Counted from the stretch's first letter, positions 1 to 8,194 are shown. The stretch is DNA of 11,327 nt from Chryseobacterium gleum (GCA_945897395.1 CAMDFE010000025.1:1-11327), one strand, 5' to 3'. Notes: generated by a model from the letters alone, not told the origin. A program made the numbers and translations.

Positions 1-1778
1 GCCACGGAGATGACCCCGTTGATTTTGCAAGCGTCAATGCTGAAGGTTCAGACGTTAGCCCAGCAACGAACTGGCGCGGAACCATGATGGCCAACTCAGC
101 GAAAGACCCGTTTTGGAAGGCAAAGGTGAATCATGAAATTTTAGTGAACCCAGCACACGCGCAAGAACTGTTAAACAAATGCACCTCTTGCCATGCACCC
201 GTGGGACGATTCACAAACCTCTTGCAAGAAAATAATCCTAACTATACTCTCGAAGAACTAGCTTTAGATTCTCTTGCTCGCGATGGCGTGAATTGTGGCG
301 CTTGTCACCAACAAAAAATGGACGGTCCTCAAGGAGTTGGAAAACACTTCAGTGGAGAACTGTTCTTCCACAAAGACACCATCTACGGCCCATACATTAC
401 CGAGGAACAAACGGTTCCCATTTTCGAAGCCATGATGCAGAGTTTTGTTGGGTATCGTCCACTTGGACACGCGAAAGTGCGTGAATCTGAGATGTGCGCA
501 GGTTGTCACTCTCTTTCAACGCATACTGCAGATATTGAAGGTAACTATACTGGTAACGATTTCATTGAACAGGCCACCTATCACGAATGGTTGAATTCTT
601 CTTACAACGACACTCCTGGATTTCAACAAGAATGTCAAGGTTGTCACATGCCTGATGTGGGCGAAGGTGTTGTCATTGCATCAGGATACCTCTTCCTTCC
701 GCAACGTCAACCTTATGGACAACACTGGCTCGTTGGCGGAAATACCTTCATGTTGAACTTGATGAAAAACAATGCTTCTACCTTGGGCGTAACTGCGACC
801 GAAGAACATTTCAATACTGTCATTGAACGCAGCACTTATCAGATCGAACAAGAAACAGCCACGGTAGTGCTTACGGAAACGGGTATTGAAAATGATACGG
901 CAAAATACAATTTGAAATTAACGAATCTTGCTGGACATAAATTCCCGAGCGGATATCCTTCAAGAAGAGCTTATGTCGAAATTATTGCGGTAGACGATGC
1001 TGGCAATGAAGTTTTCCATTCAGGAAAAATGGATAACCAATACCGCATTGTTGGAGAAGACGACACGTGGGAACCTCACTACGACATTATCACCGCGGAA
1101 GACCAAATTCAGATTTATGAAATGGTTATGGGTGATGTGAACGGAAACAGAACGCAGGTGTTAGAGCGTGCAGACATCATGATCAAAGACAACCGCTTGA
1201 CACCACACGGATTTTCTGTCAATCACTCTGCCTACGACACAACCAAGATTGTTGGTGACGCATTGTATGACCCGAACTTCAATCATTTCCCTAACGGAAA
1301 TGAAGGAAGTGGCACAGATGAAATTCGCGTGCATATTCCGTTAAACGGATTCTCAGGAAACCTTCACGTTACCGCTCGATTGATGTACCAGACGGTTCCT
1401 CCGCGTTACCTCGATGAAATGTTTGCCTTCGACAACGAAAGCATCAACTCATTCCGCAGCATGTACGATGCTGAAGGCGCAGACGCTATTCAAGTGGGCG
1501 CGCAGACACTCATGAGCACAATCATTGGTGTTGAAGAAATTCGAATCCCTACTTTCTTATTGTTCCCTAACCCAACTACAGACGGATGGGTAAACCTATC
1601 GGCTAACGGCACTGTCGTTGATGAAATAGCCATCTATACTTTGGATGGAAGATTTATCGAGCGCAGAAAAATCGGAAGCGTTGTTGCACGCATTCAATTG
1701 CCAGAGACGCGAGGAACTTACTTCATTGAAATAAATTCTTCTCGCGGTAAAACACTTGAACGCGTTATTCGCAGATGA
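1..1778 (+). CDS. Multiheme cytochrome c with T9SS sorting domain (5' partial)
   Basis: This is a secreted c-type cytochrome, presumably for electron transfer at the cell surface or in the periplasm. The reading frame is open from base 3, so the gene starts before the window. The first complete codons read HGDD, and the two bases before them (gc) fit the end of a Cys codon, so another CXXCH heme site is probably cut by the edge. Counting from the internal Met at 84, complete heme motifs are CTSCH (33-37), CGACH (71-75), CAGCH (138-142) and CQGCH (184-188). The middle, about 260-470, is beta-rich without cysteine motifs. The C-terminus (about 487-564) has FPNP at 494-497, a GTYFIEI strand and a basic end, the pattern of a type A T9SS sorting domain in Bacteroidota. 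Its stop overlaps the next start (ATGA at 1775-1778). The redox partner or substrate cannot be told from the sequence. Confidence 0.9.
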   Translation, partial: HGDDPVDFASVNAEGSDVSPATNWRGTMMANSAKDPFWKAKVNHEILVNPAHAQELLNKCTSCHAPVGRFTNLLQENNPNYTLEELALDSLARDGVNCGACHQQKMDGPQGVGKHFSGELFFHKDTIYGPYITEEQTVPIFEAMMQSFVGYRPLGHAKVRESEMCAGCHSLSTHTADIEGNYTGNDFIEQATYHEWLNSSYNDTPGFQQECQGCHMPDVGEGVVIASGYLFLPQRQPYGQHWLVGGNTFMLNLMKNNASTLGVTATEEHFNTVIERSTYQIEQETATVVLTETGIENDTAKYNLKLTNLAGHKFPSGYPSRRAYVEIIAVDDAGNEVFHSGKMDNQYRIVGEDDTWEPHYDIITAEDQIQIYEMVMGDVNGNRTQVLERADIMIKDNRLTPHGFSVNHSAYDTTKIVGDALYDPNFNHFPNGNEGSGTDEIRVHIPLNGFSGNLHVTARLMYQTVPPRYLDEMFAFDNESINSFRSMYDAEGADAIQVGAQTLMSTIIGVEEIRIPTFLLFPNPTTDGWVNLSANGTVVDEIAIYTLDGRFIERRKIGSVVARIQLPETRGTYFIEINSSRGKTLERVIRR

Positions 1779-2317
1779 GCCTGAGCATTCGTCCGGTTAA
1801 AATTTCCGATGCAGACTTTTGCCTAAGTCTCTACTCGAAACATGTCGTTGCCTCCGCGGTTTCATTTGAATTGGAAGCACCTTCGTTAGAAGAATTTTCA
1901 AACCGAATTGATTCCATTTCAAAGCGTTTTCCATATTTGATTGCAGAAGAAAATGGAACACTTCTAGGATATACATACGCCTCGGCCTATCGCGATCGCT
2001 TAGCCTACCAATGGAATGTAGAAGTTTCAATTTATGTTGAAAATCAAAACAAAAAATCTGGCGTCGCTACGAAGCTATACACCGAATTGTTTTCGGAACT
2101 AAAACGCATTCACATTTGCAAAGCTTTCGCTGTGATTGCCCTTCCGAACGAAGCCAGTGTTGGATTTCACCACAAGATGGGATTTGAAAAATTTGCTACT
2201 TACAAAAATGTTGGATTCAAATTGAATGAATGGCACGACGTTCTATGGATGGAAAAGATGATTCAGTTTCCTGCAACTCCTTCCACTCCCCTGTATTGGA
2301 ATTACGGTTTACGTTGA
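1775..2317 (+). CDS. GNAT N-acetyltransferase, phosphinothricin acetyltransferase-like
   Basis: A 180-residue cytoplasmic acetyl-CoA-dependent N-acetyltransferase. It follows the Pat/Bar/YwnH-type pattern throughout: SVSFE-like ASAVSFE (27-32), PYLIAEENG (53-61), GYTYASAYRDRLAYQW (65-80), VEVSIYV (82-88) with the Glu that family knowledge makes catalytic (E83), the acetyl-CoA loop KKSGVATKLY (93-102), IALPNEASVGFHHKMGF (121-137) and W-x-DV near 153. Known members acetylate methionine sulfoximine, phosphinothricin or similar small amines; the substrate here is unknown. The loop reads SGVA rather than the common RGIG. The start is fixed by the ATGA overlap with the cytochrome gene, suggesting translational coupling. 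The last 16 residues are proline-rich and unlike the family core. The 3' end overlaps the convergent DUF2079 gene by 16 bases. Confidence 0.88.
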   Translation: MSLSIRPVKISDADFCLSLYSKHVVASAVSFELEAPSLEEFSNRIDSISKRFPYLIAEENGTLLGYTYASAYRDRLAYQWNVEVSIYVENQNKKSGVATKLYTELFSELKRIHICKAFAVIALPNEASVGFHHKMGFEKFATYKNVGFKLNEWHDVLWMEKMIQFPATPSTPLYWNYGLR

Positions 2318-3695
2318 AACAAATAAACATGCTCACGCTGTTCTACTAGCTGCCATGTGCTGTCTACTTGAACGGATTGAATAAACTCATTGGTTTGCTC
2401 ATAAGTGAACGGGTAGGTGGCTTCTGTTGAACTAATGAGCATGTACTCTGCGTCTTTCAACAACGGGAAAGCATAGCACTTATCGCGATAAGCCAATTGC
2501 CCTACATAAGCTGAATTGGCCATAACTGAAGCATCCGCAGGAATTCTATCCATTAATATTTTCACTCCAGTCAAATCATAAAGCGGTGTAAAGTGAGGCT
2601 TTTGCCAAAAAATAAAAGGAGCGCGCCTATTCGATTCACATTCCATTTCCATCTTGAAACAACCTCCAAGAGTGCGATCAAAACCACTGGAGCAAATTCA
2701 ATGGAATATTGATAAGAACAACCCCATGTGGTTGGCTGATTCGTTAATTCCTTTTGAATAATGATTGGAATTATCATAACGAAATACCACGGTCTAACAA
2801 AAAGCGCCCAACCTCCACTGACAAACAACACCAAATAGAAAAAGACTTTCTCGTTGTTGTAGATATCATTTTCAGGCATGTGATTCACAAAAAGCAAGCG
2901 AATGAATTCAAGCGGATGCAAAATGATAAACTTTATGGCCGCAGTCATGTCGCCACCCAAAACGGGATACTTCCCAAAATGCACAAAGTCATCTTCTCCA
3001 GCAATGGCAGGCATTACCCACTTCACCATAAATAAGAAATACAACAGACTGAACGCTGCAAAAAATAAAATATACTTGCGACTTTCCTTCCACTTAAAAT
3101 ATTTCCAAAACAATCCGAGTGAAACAAAGAACAAAAACAGCGAAACATTTTCCTTCCCTAAACACATAAATACGAGCAGCGCGAAAGCTTTTCCCCAAGC
3201 CTTTCGATTAACTGTAAGAAAGAAAAACGGAATCGCCATGGCAGAGATTACATTGCTGTGATAGTCGTACGCCAATGCCGCCAGTGTTCCGAAAAACATA
3301 TAGAAAATGGTCATTCCCCAAATCCGAAACGGACGAGACTCTTCATTTTCATTCAATAAAAAATACACCCCGAAACCTCCGGCAATTACTGCAACACATT
3401 GAACAACCAAAAGCGTGTAAGATTTGAATATCCACGAAAGTGGTGAAAACAACATGAGGTACAAATCGAAATGATCGGCCAACAAATTTTTATTTTCAGG
3501 AAGGAAAAGCGACGTGTCTGCGAATCGAAAATGCGCGTAGTCATACAATGCGTTCGTATACAAGCCCAAGTCTAACGCGTAGGTTAGAAATAAAATATGA
3601 TTGGTGAATGATACAATTCCGAATAAAACGAATGCAAGAGCGGCTGTTATCCAAGCCGCAGAATGCGCTCGAAAAGAAAGAATAATATGATTCAT
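2302..3695 (-). pseudogene. DUF2079 family membrane protein, interrupted by a -1 frameshift
   Basis: A polytopic inner-membrane protein of the DUF2079 family (predicted GT-C-like fold, function not established). The 5' part is open from 3695 to a stop at 2571; the 3' part (2302 to about 2609) lies in the -1 frame. Family features seen are ALDLGLY (40-46), LADHFDLYLMLFSPL (72-86), many hydrophobic segments, and in the 3' part IPADASVMANSAYV and a YRDKCYAFPLL motif resembling the conserved soluble C-terminus. The frames join at a T6 run on the coding strand (2612-2607): one extra T would give ALLLFF-WQKPHFTPLYD and a protein of about 464 residues, a normal family length. This could be a decayed gene or a homopolymer sequencing error; a programmed shift is less likely because the 0-frame TTT would re-pair on ATT. 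The start at 3695 is chosen for its ATGA overlap with the upstream GNAT gene; an in-frame ATG at 3719 is possible. Confidence 0.8.
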
Positions 3696-4189
3696 GAATG
3701 CGAACTTAATACTTTCCACATAAATCTATGTAAGCCAATGATTGGAATTTCGTACTCCTCTTCGAACTCTTCAAATTGAAGTCTTCGATAAAAATTCAAG
3801 GCGGCTACGCGAGCATCGCACCAAACTACTTCAACACCTAATTCTCTCAAATGATTTACTCCCGCTTCAACAATAGCATCTCCAAACCCTTGCCCTCTGT
3901 AAGCTTCCCGAACCGCCATAGCGCGCAAGCGGTATTGTTTTTCTTGCAACGCACCTTGTGAAACACCTTTCGAAGAATCTTGCTTCAGCTTATCCGTGTT
4001 CTCTTTTTGAAATGTGACCGTTGCAACGGCAAGTCCATCTATTTGAACTCCGAAATGAAACGTTGTTGAAAGTCGATCGGTTTCCAAAATACAATTCTCA
4101 AACGTCTTATGCGGCCACAACACTTCATTCCGCAATTGCTGAATTTCTTCGGGATGAAGTATTTGTGCTTGACCGTTATTCGCTAGCAT
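3692..4189 (-). CDS. GNAT family N-acetyltransferase
   Basis: A 165-residue single-domain acetyltransferase. The core YRLRAMAVREAYRGQGFGDA (86-105) contains a beta-4 strand and the acetyl-CoA pyrophosphate loop RGQGFG (98-103). It is followed by WCDARVAALNFYRRLQF (123-139), the usual C-terminal part where an N-x-x-A-x-x-F/Y-Y motif sits. The middle (about 60-85) is a charged loop. It resembles ElaA/YitI-type GNATs, but I cannot assign a substrate. It sits third in the minus-strand operon: its start lies 14 bases inside the S4-protein gene and its stop overlaps the DUF2079 start, so translation is probably coupled. It is not closely similar to the other GNAT at 1775-2317. Confidence 0.85.
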   Translation of the reverse strand: MLANNGQAQILHPEEIQQLRNEVLWPHKTFENCILETDRLSTTFHFGVQIDGLAVATVTFQKENTDKLKQDSSKGVSQGALQEKQYRLRAMAVREAYRGQGFGDAIVEAGVNHLRELGVEVVWCDARVAALNFYRRLQFEEFEEEYEIPIIGLHRFMWKVLSSHS

Positions 4190-4568
4190 TTTGATCTACA
4201 TCTTCGTAATACATGAAATCGTCGAGCATGCGTCGATCCTTCTTTGTAGGTCTGCCCACTCCGAAATAGGGCGTTGCTTTCATTTGAAGCTGAATGCGAT
4301 CCAACTTCGCTAACTCGTCCGGTTCGGTAACGTCTTTCGTAACGGTGGGAACCAACTTTGCACCGAGTCTGCTTTTCGGAAAATCAACGACTTCAAATTG
4401 AAAATGAATGGGGCCTTTGCGAACGCGAACAACGTCTTTCAACTTTAACTCACGAGAAGCCTTCACAAATTCTCCGTTCACCCAAACTTTTTCTGCTTTA
4501 CATGCAGCAGTTGAAATGGAGCGTGTTTTAAAAACACGAATACACCACAGGTATTTATCTACACGCAT
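4176..4568 (-). CDS. S4-domain RNA-binding protein, Hsp15 (HslR)-like
   Basis: A 130-residue cytoplasmic RNA-binding protein. The N-terminus MRVDKYLWCIRVFKTRS opens an S4 fold (about 1-60) with the typical VWVNGEFVKASRELKLKDVVRV segment for RNA contact. The C-terminal half (about 85-120) is basic, with GVGRPTKKDRRMLDDF, as in Hsp15-like proteins. In E. coli, Hsp15 binds 50S subunits carrying stalled nascent chains; that role is family knowledge and is inferred here. The start Met is the canonical beginning of the S4 domain. The gene begins three bases after the dnaX tail stop, so it is very likely co-transcribed with dnaX, and overlaps the downstream GNAT by 14 bases. Confidence 0.88.
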   Translation of the reverse strand: MRVDKYLWCIRVFKTRSISTAACKAEKVWVNGEFVKASRELKLKDVVRVRKGPIHFQFEVVDFPKSRLGAKLVPTVTKDVTEPDELAKLDRIQLQMKATPYFGVGRPTKKDRRMLDDFMYYEDVDQNASE

Positions 4569-4571
4569 GAA

Positions 4572-5234
4572 TTAATCGATTACCAATTTGAAACGTTCCC
4601 ACAGGGTCTTAACAGCTGGATTCTTTTCCATCATCTTTTCGAAACGCGCTCGGTCGGTTACAATCTCACGAGCAACTGAATTATTTTGTACAATTTCCAA
4701 TTTCAACTTCAATCCAACGATACCCTTCTTGCGCAAGAAACCCATTAAAGGAGAACGCTCTTCGTTGAAATAATCCGATTGAGTGGTTCCAGGAAAAATA
4801 ACATGCAGTTCGTTTTCAGGAAGAACAACAAGCTTTGTAACCTTCAACGCCGAAGCCGCTTGTGAATTAAAATCCATTAGTTCTTCCGCATAACCCATCC
4901 AAGCCAATTGAATTTCTTCTTCGGTGTATATGCGTTCGGCCTTCAACTCTTCTTCCGGCTCGTCGGGCTCTGTTTCAATTTGAATTTGCGGGTTGTATCG
5001 AATGGAAATATTATCGGGAGACAATCCAGCTAATTTTCGTTTTTCCGGATCTAACGTAGTTTTATTTGGAAGCGGTTTATCATTATTGAAACCAACAACA
5101 GTAGAATCGTCATTTTCAACAACGAGTTCGTTGTCAGCTTTTTTTTCAGCTGCCTGAGATGGAGATGGGTTGGAAGATCTTGCTTGAGGTGCGCCGATGA
5201 ACTTTTCAGCTCCGCGAAACGCTAGGATCTTCAC
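4572..5234 (-). CDS. dnaX: C-terminal (tau-specific) part of DnaX, read by -1 frameshift
   Basis: A 220-codon frame continuing from the A10 run at the end of the dnaX ATPase frame. It begins with a low-complexity linker rich in Pro, Ser, Asn and acidic residues (about 15-100). A folded region follows (about 103-220): YTEEEIQLAWMGYAEELMDF, then beta-like segments, and the closing MMEKNPAVKTLWERF, which resembles the end of DnaX proteins in Bacteroidota. This makes it the tau-type extension rather than a separate gene. It joins the upstream frame if the ribosome slips -1 on A AAA AAG (5240-5234), or if RNA polymerase adds one A in the run; the product would be 580 residues. A GTG at 5234 overlapping the TGA (GTGA) also allows reinitiation, but the encoded start is not a domain boundary. 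In E. coli this region binds DnaB and the polymerase alpha subunit; that is inferred, not shown, here. Confidence 0.82.
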   Translation of the reverse strand: MKILAFRGAEKFIGAPQARSSNPSPSQAAEKKADNELVVENDDSTVVGFNNDKPLPNKTTLDPEKRKLAGLSPDNISIRYNPQIQIETEPDEPEEELKAERIYTEEEIQLAWMGYAEELMDFNSQAASALKVTKLVVLPENELHVIFPGTTQSDYFNEERSPLMGFLRKKGIVGLKLKLEIVQNNSVAREIVTDRARFEKMMEKNPAVKTLWERFKLVID

Positions 5235-6313
5235 TTTTTTTTTTCACCCTCGCGCAAATTCTGCGGAACGCTGCACAATTTCATGAGCAAGAGCTCAACC
5301 AACAAACGCGGATGACGCGAAGACTTGTAGTGATAATCGGTGTCGTTCACCAAATCAATTCCTTGTATTAAAAAACTCAAATCGCTAGCAGCCGCTTGGT
5401 CTTTGTATTTCGCAGCAACGCCTTCACTCACTTCCATTAACGAAAGCGTTTGAGCATCGCGACAAACCAAAAGGTTTCTGAAATGTGCTCCTAACCCGGT
5501 TACAAAATGATGGATATCAAATCCCTTTTCAACCACTTCATTCAAGACCATTAAGGCACTTGGAATATCTTCTTTAAAAAACAAATCGGTTAGTTTGAAG
5601 TAATACTCGTAGTCGAGCACATTCAAATTTTGAATAACCAAATCGTAGGTTAATTTCCTTCCACAAAATGCTACTACCTGATCAAAGATCGACAACGCGT
5701 CGCGCATGGCTCCGTCTGCCTTGATTGCAATGATGTGCAACGCATCTTCTTCCGCCTCTATTCCTTCTTGCTTACAAATGTGTTGCAAGTGTTCGGTCAT
5801 GTCTTTCACTTTGATTCGATTGAAATCAAAGATTTGACAACGACTTAAAATAGTTGGGATAATCTTATGCTTCTCTGTTGTAGCTAGGATGAAAATCGCG
5901 TGCGGTGGTGGTTCTTCCAACGTTTTTAAAAACGCGTTGAATGCTGCTGCAGACAGCATATGAACCTCATCTATTACATACACCTTGTACTTCCCTACTT
6001 GTGGCGGAATACGGACGGTATCTACAATAGCTCGTATGTCTTCTACCCCATTGTTTGAGGCAGCATCTAATTCAAAAATGGTGAAAGCCAAATCTTCCGG
6101 TGTGGCATCTAACATGTTGTTAATGGCCTTCGCAAAGATTCGCGCACAAGATGTTTTGCCTACTCCGCGAGATCCGGTAAAGAGATATGCCTGTGCAATC
6201 TGATTGGTTTCAATGGCGTTGCGCAAAGTGGTGGTGATGGACTTTTGTCCAACCACTGAATCCCAGTTGTCTGGGCGATACTTCCTTGCTGAAACGATGA
6301 AATTTTCTGCCAT
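5231..6313 (-). CDS. dnaX: DNA polymerase III gamma/tau subunit, ATPase part (gamma-like form)
   Basis: The clamp-loader ATPase that opens and loads the sliding clamp. The 360-residue frame has the N-terminal ARKYRP motif (9-14), Walker A GSRGVGKTS (47-55), Walker B VIDE (113-116) within VYVIDEVHML, sensor 1 ATTEKHK (144-150) and the arginine-finger SRC motif (157-159), followed by the lid and the domain III collar helices to about 350. The four zinc-binding cysteines usual between Walker A and the LDAASNN motif are missing; the loop is short (62-80). From memory this loss is shared with Flavobacteriia. The frame ends GEKKK-stop within an A10 run, exactly where homologues continue, so on its own it would make a gamma-like short form. 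It heads the minus-strand operon and is divergent from the symporter gene, with a 102-base spacer between the two start codons. Confidence 0.93.
   Translation of the reverse strand: MAENFIVSARKYRPDNWDSVVGQKSITTTLRNAIETNQIAQAYLFTGSRGVGKTSCARIFAKAINNMLDATPEDLAFTIFELDAASNNGVEDIRAIVDTVRIPPQVGKYKVYVIDEVHMLSAAAFNAFLKTLEEPPPHAIFILATTEKHKIIPTILSRCQIFDFNRIKVKDMTEHLQHICKQEGIEAEEDALHIIAIKADGAMRDALSIFDQVVAFCGRKLTYDLVIQNLNVLDYEYYFKLTDLFFKEDIPSALMVLNEVVEKGFDIHHFVTGLGAHFRNLLVCRDAQTLSLMEVSEGVAAKYKDQAAASDLSFLIQGIDLVNDTDYHYKSSRHPRLLVELLLMKLCSVPQNLREGEKKK
5234..5251 (-). promoter_or_regulatory. Candidate dnaX programmed -1 frameshift site
   Basis: On the coding strand, ten A residues (5244-5235) are followed by G and T-G-A. 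In frame this reads GAA AAA AAA AAG TGA, so the heptamer A AAA AAG (5240-5234) is followed directly by the zero-frame stop. This is the same heptamer used in E. coli dnaX. A GAGGG stretch (5251-5247) lies six bases upstream, like the stimulatory Shine-Dalgarno of E. coli, though anti-SD use is weak in many Bacteroidota. Downstream, GAAGATC (5232-5226) can pair with GATCTTC (5179-5173), with a small GCG-TTT-CGC hairpin inside the loop. That stem begins only one base after the heptamer and is long-range, so its stimulatory role is doubtful. Transcriptional slippage, as in Thermus dnaX, is also possible. A sequencing error in the A run must be excluded. Confidence 0.65.
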
Positions 6314-6379
6314 TCTGTTACAAAGATGAAGAAAAAATCGTGGTTCATCGAATTCAAATATTCACAACCTATTCACATC

Positions 6380-6411
6380 TTGAACTAACTTACTGAAATA
6401 GCCTATTTTTA
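6380..6411 (+). promoter_or_regulatory. Possible Bacteroidota-type promoter of the AGCS gene
   Basis: In the 102-base spacer between the divergent dnaX and symporter starts, TTG at 6380-6382 is followed after 21 bases by TATTTTTA (6404-6411), one mismatch from the Bacteroidota -7 element TANNTTTG. Transcription would then begin near 6417, at or after the first ATG, which favours the second in-frame ATG (6437) as the real start. This is a weak pattern match in AT-rich DNA. I found no convincing promoter for dnaX on the other strand. Confidence 0.3.
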
Positions 6412-6415
6412 GCCC

Positions 6416-8194
6416 ATGAGATTGATTAACCCATTCATGAAATTGCTGAGTATTCTAATATTTGCTCTGACTTTGACAACGATTCAGGCGCAGAATTTCC
6501 AGTTGCAGCTTAATCCGAACACCCACAACATTGGCGACGGCACGGCAAGCGTAGTTAGCCAAGACAGCATTGTATCTGCACATTGGTCTAATCTTCAGAG
6601 TATCGATTCTATTTCGACAGACGGGTTGAAAGAAGGCATTAACTATACCGTGCAGGTGTCTTTTGCTAACGGGAATAAGCAAGAACAATCATTTGTTATT
6701 CCCGCAGTTTCAAGCGAAGAAAAAATGAATTCTTTTTTCGTGCCTATTGTGGATGCATTTGGAGTAGTCCTTTTCTTCGATCCTTTTGCAGCCTTTAATT
6801 TATATGATCAGCATTTATACGACAACAATGGAAATCAAATTAAACATCCGAATGGAGATCCGGTAAAATCTGAAATATGGTTAGTGGTGGTATTGTTAAT
6901 TGGAAGTGCAGTATACTTCACCTTCTACTTCCGATTTATAAATGTGCGTGCATTCGGACACGCTTGGAAAATCACTTTTGGACAATTCACTAAGAAGACG
7001 GATGAAGGAGAGGTAACACCCTTCCAGGCCTTATCTGCTGCGTTAAGTGGAACATTGGGATTAGGAAACATCTCGTTGGTAGCGGTGGCCATTGCGGTTG
7101 GCGGACCGGGAGCAACATTCTGGATTATTGTTGCTGGGCTATTTGGAATGACTACCAAATTTGTTGAATGTACACTTGGCGTTAAGTATCGTAAAATTTC
7201 CCCCTCAGGAGAAGTGAGCGGCGGACCTATGTATTACCTCAGTGCTGGATTAGCTAAAAGAGGATGGCAGCGCAGTGGAAAAGTTCTCGCAGTCATTTTT
7301 TCAATCATGTGTGTTGGCGGAACGCTCGGCGGAGGAAACATGGTGCAAGCGAATCAGGCGTTTGATATGGTGAAAACCACTATTCCTGGTTCTGAAGAAT
7401 ACGCATTGTGGATTGGCGTAGCGTTCGCGATCTCAGTAGGATTTGTTATTGTAGGTGGAATAAAAAGCATTGCTCGTGTTACGGATAAAATGATACCAGC
7501 CTTGGTTGTGGTGTATTGCGGATTTGCAATGGTGATTATTGGAATGAACATTTCGCACATTGGCGAAGCCGCTTCGTTAATATTTAACGGCGCGTTTTCT
7601 CCAGATGGAATGAAAGGCGGATTCATTGGCGTTATGATGATGGGCTTTCGCAGAGCGGCGTTCAGCAACGAAGCTGGAATTGGATCTGCGAGTATTGCTC
7701 ACTCCACTTCGAAAACAAACAAGCCTGTAACGGAAGGAATGGTTTCGTTGTTGGAACCGTTCATTGACACTGTAGTCGTTTGCACCATGACCGCGTTGGT
7801 ATTGGTGTTCACCGGATTCGCAACAGACCCTCAAGGCTTAAACGGAAGTGCATTGACAGCAGCCGCGTTTCGCTCTGTCTTCCCTTGGACCGATTGGATT
7901 CTGTTGATTTGCATTGTCCTCTTCGCATACGCAACCATGATCTCTTGGTCTTATTACGGAATGAAAAGTTGGGCCTATTTGTTCGGCGACAAATGGTGGA
8001 TCAAGCAATCGTTCAACCTCTTATTCTTGTTCTGCACCGTTCTCGGAACGGTCAGCAGTTTCGGCGCAGTCGTAGACTTTTCCGACATGATGATCTTAGG
8101 CATGGCCTTCCCGAACCTCATTGGATTGTGGGTGTTGAAGGATGAGGTGAAGAGGGAACTTCAGAAGTATTGGATGGAACGCAAGCAAGCTTGA
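6416..8194 (+). CDS. Sodium:alanine (amino acid) symporter, AGCS family
   Basis: An inner-membrane sodium-coupled amino acid importer. The AGCS signature is clear at about 201-236: TPFQALSAALSGTLGLGNIS, then AIAVGGPGATFW, followed by GMTTKFVECTLGVKYR (244-259). About ten or more hydrophobic segments extend to residue 580. Alanine or glycine is the usual substrate; the exact one is not readable here. Unusually for the core family, it begins with a signal-peptide-like segment (about 8-26, ending TTIQAQ) and an extracytoplasmic stretch (about 27-105) before the first membrane helix. A polar insert (about 130-152, DNNGNQIKHPNGDP) follows. The Met at 6437 (residue 8) gives a cleaner signal peptide and fits the possible promoter; 6416 is kept as the longest form. 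The stop codon runs into the hairpin array at 8193. Confidence 0.92.
   Translation: MRLINPFMKLLSILIFALTLTTIQAQNFQLQLNPNTHNIGDGTASVVSQDSIVSAHWSNLQSIDSISTDGLKEGINYTVQVSFANGNKQEQSFVIPAVSSEEKMNSFFVPIVDAFGVVLFFDPFAAFNLYDQHLYDNNGNQIKHPNGDPVKSEIWLVVVLLIGSAVYFTFYFRFINVRAFGHAWKITFGQFTKKTDEGEVTPFQALSAALSGTLGLGNISLVAVAIAVGGPGATFWIIVAGLFGMTTKFVECTLGVKYRKISPSGEVSGGPMYYLSAGLAKRGWQRSGKVLAVIFSIMCVGGTLGGGNMVQANQAFDMVKTTIPGSEEYALWIGVAFAISVGFVIVGGIKSIARVTDKMIPALVVVYCGFAMVIIGMNISHIGEAASLIFNGAFSPDGMKGGFIGVMMMGFRRAAFSNEAGIGSASIAHSTSKTNKPVTEGMVSLLEPFIDTVVVCTMTALVLVFTGFATDPQGLNGSALTAAAFRSVFPWTDWILLICIVLFAYATMISWSYYGMKSWAYLFGDKWWIKQSFNLLFLFCTVLGTVSSFGAVVDFSDMMILGMAFPNLIGLWVLKDEVKRELQKYWMERKQA

Noticed and set aside
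2607..2612. Programmed frameshift in the DUF2079 gene
   Set aside because: The run is only T6, and slipping -1 would pair the P-site tRNA with ATT; indel or error explains it better than a conserved slippery site.
2754..3261. Two overlapping + open frames opposite the DUF2079 gene
   Set aside because: They are shadows of the minus-strand membrane-protein gene, low in complexity, with no motif.
5232..5234. GTG at the start of the dnaX tail as an independent gene start
   Set aside because: The encoded tail begins with a disordered linker and its end matches the DnaX C-terminus, so it reads as a continuation of dnaX. Reinitiation is not excluded.
7354..7668. Minus-strand open frames inside the AGCS gene (also 6455-6688, 6925-7158, 7577-7834)
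   Set aside because: They are antisense shadows of a strongly supported transporter gene, with no recognisable protein features.
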